Both the position numbers and the translations under genes were made by a program. The notes beneath the pieces were generated by a model. The model ran no database searches. It worked only from the letters and a program-made list of their open reading frames with translations, and was not told the origin of the DNA. A stretch of DNA of 64,000 nt from an uncultured Eubacteriales bacterium (lineage in GTDB: Bacteria; Bacillota; Clostridia; Peptostreptococcales; Anaerovoracaceae): contig CACYPK010000001.1 in NCBI GenBank assembly GCA_902776285.1, positions 63,179 through 127,178 of the forward strand, in the 5' to 3' direction. This document shows, in pieces, positions 59,549 through 64,000 of this stretch; the first letter of the stretch is position 1; every line of letters begins with the position of its first letter.

Positions 59549-60766
59549 ATGATTTTTGTAAAAGAAAACGGAAGAACTATCCCGGTCGCGGATAAGGTGT
59601 TCGCGCTTAGCGGACGCGCCAAAGCGGCCATTGCCGAAAAGGGTAAGGACGCTGTCATCAACGCCACTGTAGGGGCTTTGCTGGATGACAACGGTGATCT
59701 TGTAGTAATGTCATCGGTCACAGAGGCGATCCGTTCGCTCACGCCTGTTGATTACGCTGAATACGCTCCTATAACCGGCACCCCCGCGTTTAAGGAGGCT
59801 GTAGTAAAGGCTCTGTTCGGCAACTACGGACCATCCGGACACGTTCGCTTATGCGTTACACCGGGAGGAACGGGCAGCATTACAAGCGTTATCCAGAATT
59901 ACTCCAACTACGGTGACAGCGTGCTCACACACGACTGGTGCTGGGCCAATTACAAGAACATAGCCGTATCACAGGGCCGCCAGCTCAAGACCTTCAGATT
60001 CTTTAATGAAGACGGCGGATTTGACGCCGAAGATCTTGAAAAGCAGCTTACAGCGCTCGCTGCTGTTCAGGACCAGGTGGTGCTGCTGATCAACACGCCG
60101 GCGCACAATCCTACAGGCTATTCGCTCAGCCTCGATGACTGGGACAAGCTGATAGCCATCCTGAACAGGGCAACGTGCAAGGTCGTGCTCTTCCTCGATA
60201 TAGCGTATATAGACTACGCGGGAGAAGAGGATGAGGTCCGCGCGTTCGTACCTAAGCTTGATGAACTCAAAGATCATGTACTCACCATCTTCGGCTACAG
60301 CGCGTCCAAGACTCTCACCGCTTATGGTATGAGACTCGGAGCCATTGTCTGCATGTCAAAGAACGAGGAGGTCGTTGAGGAATTCAGACGCGCCGCGGAG
60401 TACGCGGCCCGTTCCACATGGTCGAACTGCAACCGCGCAGCTATGGTGACCATGGGCAAGATCTACAATGATCCGGAACTCAGAGCAAAGGTAGACGAAG
60501 AGAGAAGGGGCTACCGCGACATGCTGCTCGAGCGCGGACGCGTATTCGAAAAGACTCTTAATGACAATGGAGTAAAATGCGTGCCGTTCACAGCCGGATT
60601 CTTTGTGACCATTGCGTGCGATAACCCTGAGGAAGTAGGCAAAAAGCTTGAAGAGCAGGATATCTTCTGTCTTGCTCTCGCAAAGGGCATACGCGTATCC
60701 ATCGCGTCGATCTCGAAAGAGAAGTGCGTGAAGTGCGCTGAGGCCATCGCGGCGCTCCTTAAATAA
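59549..60766 (+). CDS. Aminotransferase class I/II (aspartate/aromatic type)
   Basis: 405 residues, PLP fold type I. PLP-lysine K254 in GYSASKTLTAYGMRLG; NTPAHNPTGYSLS is the Asn/Pro/Thr cofactor block and the aspartate (LDIAYIDYAGE) is present. The SASKT lysine motif and the N-terminal layout match the Asp/aromatic aminotransferase subgroup. In this operon it most likely converts aspartate to oxaloacetate for the decarboxylase. GGAGAGGGG ribosome site. Confidence 0.88.
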   Translation: MIFVKENGRTIPVADKVFALSGRAKAAIAEKGKDAVINATVGALLDDNGDLVVMSSVTEAIRSLTPVDYAEYAPITGTPAFKEAVVKALFGNYGPSGHVRLCVTPGGTGSITSVIQNYSNYGDSVLTHDWCWANYKNIAVSQGRQLKTFRFFNEDGGFDAEDLEKQLTALAAVQDQVVLLINTPAHNPTGYSLSLDDWDKLIAILNRATCKVVLFLDIAYIDYAGEEDEVRAFVPKLDELKDHVLTIFGYSASKTLTAYGMRLGAIVCMSKNEEVVEEFRRAAEYAARSTWSNCNRAAMVTMGKIYNDPELRAKVDEERRGYRDMLLERGRVFEKTLNDNGVKCVPFTAGFFVTIACDNPEEVGKKLEEQDIFCLALAKGIRVSIASISKEKCVKCAEAIAALLK

Positions 60767-60808
60767 CGATGAGGAGTTTCGCCTCCTGAAAGGAAAGGGG
60801 TGGACACT

Positions 60809-61531
60809 ATGCTAAAAACAATCGGTATTATGGGCGGCATGGGACCTGCTGCTACAGTGGACCTGATGAGCAGGATCATCAGCATGACAGATGCTGCCTC
60901 TGATCAGGAACACATCCCTATGATAGTGGATTCCAACACCAGGATCCCTGACCGCACCGGCGCTATACAGGGACTGTGCGAGAGCCCTGTCCCCGAGATG
61001 CTTGCAAGCGCAAGAAGGCTTGAGACAGCCGGCGCGGACTTCATCATAATCGCGTGCAACACCGCGCATTACTTTGTGCCTGAGATCAGGGACAAGATAG
61101 GCATACCTATCCTTGAGATGCCTGATGAAACAGCAAAACTGCTCAAGCTCAACGGCATCGACAAAGCGGGCGTGCTTGCCACGGACGGAACACTGGAGAG
61201 CGGCGTATATGAGCATACACTTGAACGCTATGGCATACAGACCATATGCCCGAACGAGGAACAGCAGAAACTGGTCATGTCTCTTATCTATGACTACATC
61301 AAAAAAGGCGTGACCGACGTATCCGAGCTGCCTTGCACGGAGATAAGGAACCTTGTGGGCGACCTTGGCAAAGAGGGTGCTGAAGTCCTTCTGCTTGCCT
61401 GCACAGAGCTTCCTATAGCGTTCAGCATCATGGGACTGAGATCAGAAGTTTTTGTGGATCCTACCATGGTTCTCGCGAAATCTGCGATTAGGATGGCCGG
61501 AGCGCATATCAGGGGATCCGAAGATTACTGA
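60809..61531 (+). CDS. Aspartate/glutamate racemase family protein
   Basis: 240 residues. The two catalytic cysteines C83 (IIACNTAHYF) and C198 (LLACTELPIA) and the start TIGIMGGMGPAATVD are diagnostic of PLP-independent aspartate racemases. It would let D-aspartate enter the L-aspartate path. The ATG at 60809 lies 10 nt after AAAGGGG; a GTG at 60800 is too close to it. A small hairpin AGGAG...CTCCT precedes the ribosome site. Confidence 0.88.
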   Translation: MLKTIGIMGGMGPAATVDLMSRIISMTDAASDQEHIPMIVDSNTRIPDRTGAIQGLCESPVPEMLASARRLETAGADFIIIACNTAHYFVPEIRDKIGIPILEMPDETAKLLKLNGIDKAGVLATDGTLESGVYEHTLERYGIQTICPNEEQQKLVMSLIYDYIKKGVTDVSELPCTEIRNLVGDLGKEGAEVLLLACTELPIAFSIMGLRSEVFVDPTMVLAKSAIRMAGAHIRGSEDY

Positions 61532-61570
61532 TAATAGTTATTGCTTTACTTATATAGAAAGAGGTGTTTT

Positions 61571-62803
61571 ATGGAGAAAATCAAGAACTCATTGCCGCTT
61601 CAGATATTCATCGCCCTCGGCCTTGGTATCGTAGCGGGACTCATCTTCCTCGCGATGGGCGCAGCTGATTTTACCGAAGCTTACATCAAGCCGTTTGGTA
61701 CTATCTTCCTGAACCTGCTGAAGTTCATCGTCGTTCCGATCGTAATCACTTCTATCGTCCAGGGTGTCGTATCTCTCTCGGATATCAAGAAGGTAGGTAC
61801 CATCGGACTGCGTACGATCATCTATTACTTCTGCACGACGGCTTTCGCCATCACCATCGGACTGATCTTCGCGAATCTGTTCAAGGGCACATACAAGGTA
61901 CTGCAGACTTCGGACCTCTCTTATGAGGCGGCTGAGCCGACGAAGTTCATGGACACTATCGTGAACATCTTCCCGTCGAACCTGTTCCAGCCTATGGTAG
62001 ATTCGACGATGCTGCAGGTCATCGTGATCGCGCTCTTCATCGGATTCGGCATCATCATTGCCGGAGATAAGGGACTTCCGTTCAAAGAGTGGATCGACAG
62101 CGCTTATGAAGTATTCATGGTCATCATGAGAGGAATCATCAAGGTCACTCCGATCGCGGTATTCTGCCTGATCACACCGGTAGTTGCCGTAAACGGACCT
62201 GAGGTCCTCGGATCGCTCGCTATGGTACTGCTGACCGCTTACATCGCTTACTTTGTGCACGCTCTGTTCACATACTCGATCGCGGTCAAGACACTCGGTC
62301 ACATGAATCCGATCACGTTCCTCAAGGGAGCTCTTCCGGCATTCCTCTTCGCTTTCTCCAGCACATCATCGATTGGCACACTGCCTGTTACTCTGGAATG
62401 TGCTGAGGAGATGGGAGCCCGCAAGGATGTTGCAAGCTTCACACTCCCGCTCGGCGCTACCATCAACATGGACGGTACAGCCATTTATCAGGGAGTATGC
62501 GCTATCTTCATCGCCAGCTGCTTCGGCATCCAGCTGACATTCGGACAGATGATCACGATCGTTCTCACAGCTACGCTCGCTTCGATCGGTACTGCCGGAA
62601 CACCTGGCGCAGGCATGATCATGCTCGCCATGGTACTCCAGTCCGTAGGTCTGCCTGTTGAAGGTATCGCTCTCGTCGCGGGAGTTGACCGTATCTTCGA
62701 TATGGGCCGTACCGGAATCAACGTAGTAGGCGACCTGTCTGCCGCAATGATCATCAGCGATTACGAAGCAAGAAGAGAAGGTAAGGAACTCGCAAAAGCA
62801 TAG
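61571..62803 (+). CDS. Dicarboxylate/amino acid:cation symporter (DAACS family)
   Basis: 410 residues, about eight membrane segments plus re-entrant loops. Family signatures: FAFSSTSSIGTLPVT (serine-rich HP1), GATINMDGTAIYQGV (the NMDGT Na+ site), and GTAGTPGAGMIMLAMVL. Transports glutamate, aspartate or C4-dicarboxylates with Na+ or H+. The ATG at 61571 follows AGAGGTG; the frame opens 10 codons earlier without one. Uptake would be driven by the Na+ gradient that the operon's decarboxylase builds. Confidence 0.92.
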   Translation: MEKIKNSLPLQIFIALGLGIVAGLIFLAMGAADFTEAYIKPFGTIFLNLLKFIVVPIVITSIVQGVVSLSDIKKVGTIGLRTIIYYFCTTAFAITIGLIFANLFKGTYKVLQTSDLSYEAAEPTKFMDTIVNIFPSNLFQPMVDSTMLQVIVIALFIGFGIIIAGDKGLPFKEWIDSAYEVFMVIMRGIIKVTPIAVFCLITPVVAVNGPEVLGSLAMVLLTAYIAYFVHALFTYSIAVKTLGHMNPITFLKGALPAFLFAFSSTSSIGTLPVTLECAEEMGARKDVASFTLPLGATINMDGTAIYQGVCAIFIASCFGIQLTFGQMITIVLTATLASIGTAGTPGAGMIMLAMVLQSVGLPVEGIALVAGVDRIFDMGRTGINVVGDLSAAMIISDYEARREGKELAKA

Positions 62804-62827
62804 ATTGCAAAGTCTTAATAACAAATC

Positions 62828-62881
62828 AACCATTTACGCCTCGCTGGTCGTTGTGTAATTGATCGGCGGGGCGTTGGTTTT
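62828..62881 (+). terminator. Probable terminator after the symporter gene
   Basis: AACCA (62828-62832) pairs with TGGTT and ACGCC (62836-62840) with GGCGT (62870-62874), with CGC/GCG inside, a long ~20-nt loop and a 3-nt bulge, followed by TTTT. Irregular, so only moderate support. Confidence 0.5.
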
Positions 62882-62915
62882 AAAAATCAGTTTTTGAAAG
62901 AAGGTCAACACAGAA

Positions 62916-63494
62916 ATGTCGGTAAGATATACAGGTATGAATGAGCACGGAGCAGGAAGAAAAATAGATACAAAGGACATCACCATGATCGCGGTGTGTA
63001 CGGCGATCATGGCAATATGTTCATGGATATTTATCCCTGCGACCGTGCCGTTCACCATGCAGACTTTCGGAGTGTTCCTATGTGTAGGTCTCCTGGGAGG
63101 CAGAAGGGGCACTCTGGCGGTATCGGTATACCTTTTGCTCGGAGCTGTCGGGCTTCCTGTCTTTTCAGGATTCACAGGCGGTATCGGACATCTATTCGGA
63201 GCGACCGGAGGCTATATAATAGGCTTTCTGTTTTCCGCTCTGGTTATGTGGCTGATCGAGCATCTGCATGGCAGGAGCATGAAGACTCTTGTGTTATCCA
63301 TGATCGCGGGCCTCATCACATGCTATGCCTTCGGAACAGTATGGTTCATGCTGGTATACGCAAAAGATTCGGGGAGCGTAGGTCTGATGACAGCCCTCGG
63401 ATGGTGCGTATTTCCGTATGTGATCCCGGACGCTGTCAAAATAGCGCTTGCTACAGCGCTCACGCGCAGACTCAGGCCTCTTATAAGTCAGTAA
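62916..63494 (+). CDS. bioY: Biotin transporter BioY
   Basis: 192 residues, six membrane segments. The BioY hallmarks VPFTMQTFGVFLCVGLLGGRRG and GAVGLPVFSGFTGGIGHLFGATGGYI are present. Substrate-binding (S) component for biotin, working alone or with a shared ECF module that is not in this window. The operon upstream depends on biotin, so the location is meaningful. AAGAAGG precedes the ATG. No BirA operator was recognised. Confidence 0.95.
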   Translation: MSVRYTGMNEHGAGRKIDTKDITMIAVCTAIMAICSWIFIPATVPFTMQTFGVFLCVGLLGGRRGTLAVSVYLLLGAVGLPVFSGFTGGIGHLFGATGGYIIGFLFSALVMWLIEHLHGRSMKTLVLSMIAGLITCYAFGTVWFMLVYAKDSGSVGLMTALGWCVFPYVIPDAVKIALATALTRRLRPLISQ

Positions 63495-63515
63495 CAATGT
63501 GTTAAAGGATATTCT

Positions 63516-64000
63516 ATGGGTGTGGAACTAAGCATAATAACTTTTCTGATCGTCTGTCCTCTGACTTTCCTAGGAGGCTTTGTTGACGCGGTCGCCGGAG
63601 GAGGCGGCCTTATTTCGCTGCCTGCCTATATGATAGCGGGCCTGCCGGTCCACAACGCGATAGCGACAAACAAGCTGAGTTCGGGCATGGGGACGACGAT
63701 CGCCACATACAGGCTGGCGCGTCTCGGATATATCCCTTGGCGCAAGGCGGCGCTCTGCATAGTGATGGCGATAATAGGATCGTCCACGGGAGCGAAGCTG
63801 GCGTTGATGGTGGACGCGGAACTGTTCAAGAAACTGATGCTGGTCATCATTCCCGCGACAGCCATCTATGTGATGCGAAACAAAAACATGGATGAACCTA
63901 AGGAACCGCTTGGCGACCGGCAGACTGTCATAAGGGCTTCACTGGTCGCGCTTCTTATAGGCGTATACGACGGTTTCTACGGGCCGGGGACGGGGACGTT
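63516..64000 (+). CDS. TSUP family (TauE/SafE) permease, 5' fragment
   Basis: Runs off the right edge; 161 residues visible. Hydrophobic helices with GGFVDAVAGGGGLISLPAYMIAGLP and NKLSSGMGTTIATYRLARLGYI are typical of the sulfite exporter TauE/SafE family, and a second repeat begins with GVYDGFYGPGTGT. Probably transports a sulfur compound or organic anion. AAAGGA precedes the ATG at 63516, 21 nt after bioY. Confidence 0.88.
   Translation, partial: MGVELSIITFLIVCPLTFLGGFVDAVAGGGGLISLPAYMIAGLPVHNAIATNKLSSGMGTTIATYRLARLGYIPWRKAALCIVMAIIGSSTGAKLALMVDAELFKKLMLVIIPATAIYVMRNKNMDEPKEPLGDRQTVIRASLVALLIGVYDGFYGPGTGT

Overview
This 64 kb window reads as chromosomal DNA of an anaerobic, low-to-mid GC Bacillota of the class Clostridia. 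The evidence is a biotin-dependent Na+-pumping decarboxylase operon, a two-subunit 4Fe-4S (class I) fumarase, a DUF1292 protein, FtsEX with a coiled-coil M23 hydrolase, several Sporobacter/Eubacterium-style hybrid kinases, AGGAGG ribosome sites and hairpin-plus-T terminators. A family XIII (Anaerovoracaceae-like) Clostridium is a reasonable guess, but nothing here fixes the genus.

Layout. 1-6.0 kb: the end of an arginine operon (argD fragment, argG, argH), then fumarase on the other strand and a malic enzyme; ArgH makes fumarate, which these enzymes could carry to pyruvate. 6.0-15.9 kb: a dense plus-strand housekeeping run: ftsE, ftsX, a coiled-coil M23 hydrolase, recJ, a PDZ/S41 protease, a phosphopantetheinyl transferase, recX, a TcdA-like E1 enzyme, a metallophosphoesterase and an intact DD-carboxypeptidase, closed by tRNA-Ser(CGA). 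16.2-19.9 kb: a 1206-residue modular secreted protein with a structured leader. 20.0-31.9 kb: three consecutive hybrid histidine kinases, the third fused to an amino acid permease (APC) domain, followed 16 nt later by a lacZ-type beta-galactosidase. 32-43.7 kb: nitroreductase, phosphotransbutyrylase plus a second GH2 enzyme, serA, pckA, serC, a DD-carboxypeptidase relative that has lost all its catalytic motifs, uvrC and a DUF1292 protein.

43.8-46.7 kb: tRNA-Leu(CAG) and tRNA-Ala(GGC), then a decayed integrative element. The last 14 bases of tRNA-Ala recur 2.7 kb downstream; between the copies lie direct repeats, the C-terminal stub of a tyrosine recombinase, broken DUF3795 and TfoX-like genes, an SDR oxidoreductase, a small lipoprotein and a YxjI/LURP-like protein. 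46.7-54.8 kb: a GNAT acetyltransferase behind an attenuator-type leader, an amidohydrolase, a DUF3810 membrane protein, a membrane-anchored GDPD enzyme, an HD hydrolase, a flavoprotein and a DUF5662 protein.

54.9-64 kb: a coherent catabolic module: acyl-CoA carboxyltransferase subunit, OadG-like, biotin carrier, OadB-like Na+ pump, 5S/OadA-like carboxyltransferase, aminotransferase, aspartate/glutamate racemase family protein and a dicarboxylate symporter, then the biotin transporter BioY and a truncated TSUP permease. The likely flow is aspartate or dicarboxylate uptake, conversion to oxaloacetate, and biotin-dependent decarboxylation coupled to Na+ export. No CRISPR array, complete IS element or prophage was seen.
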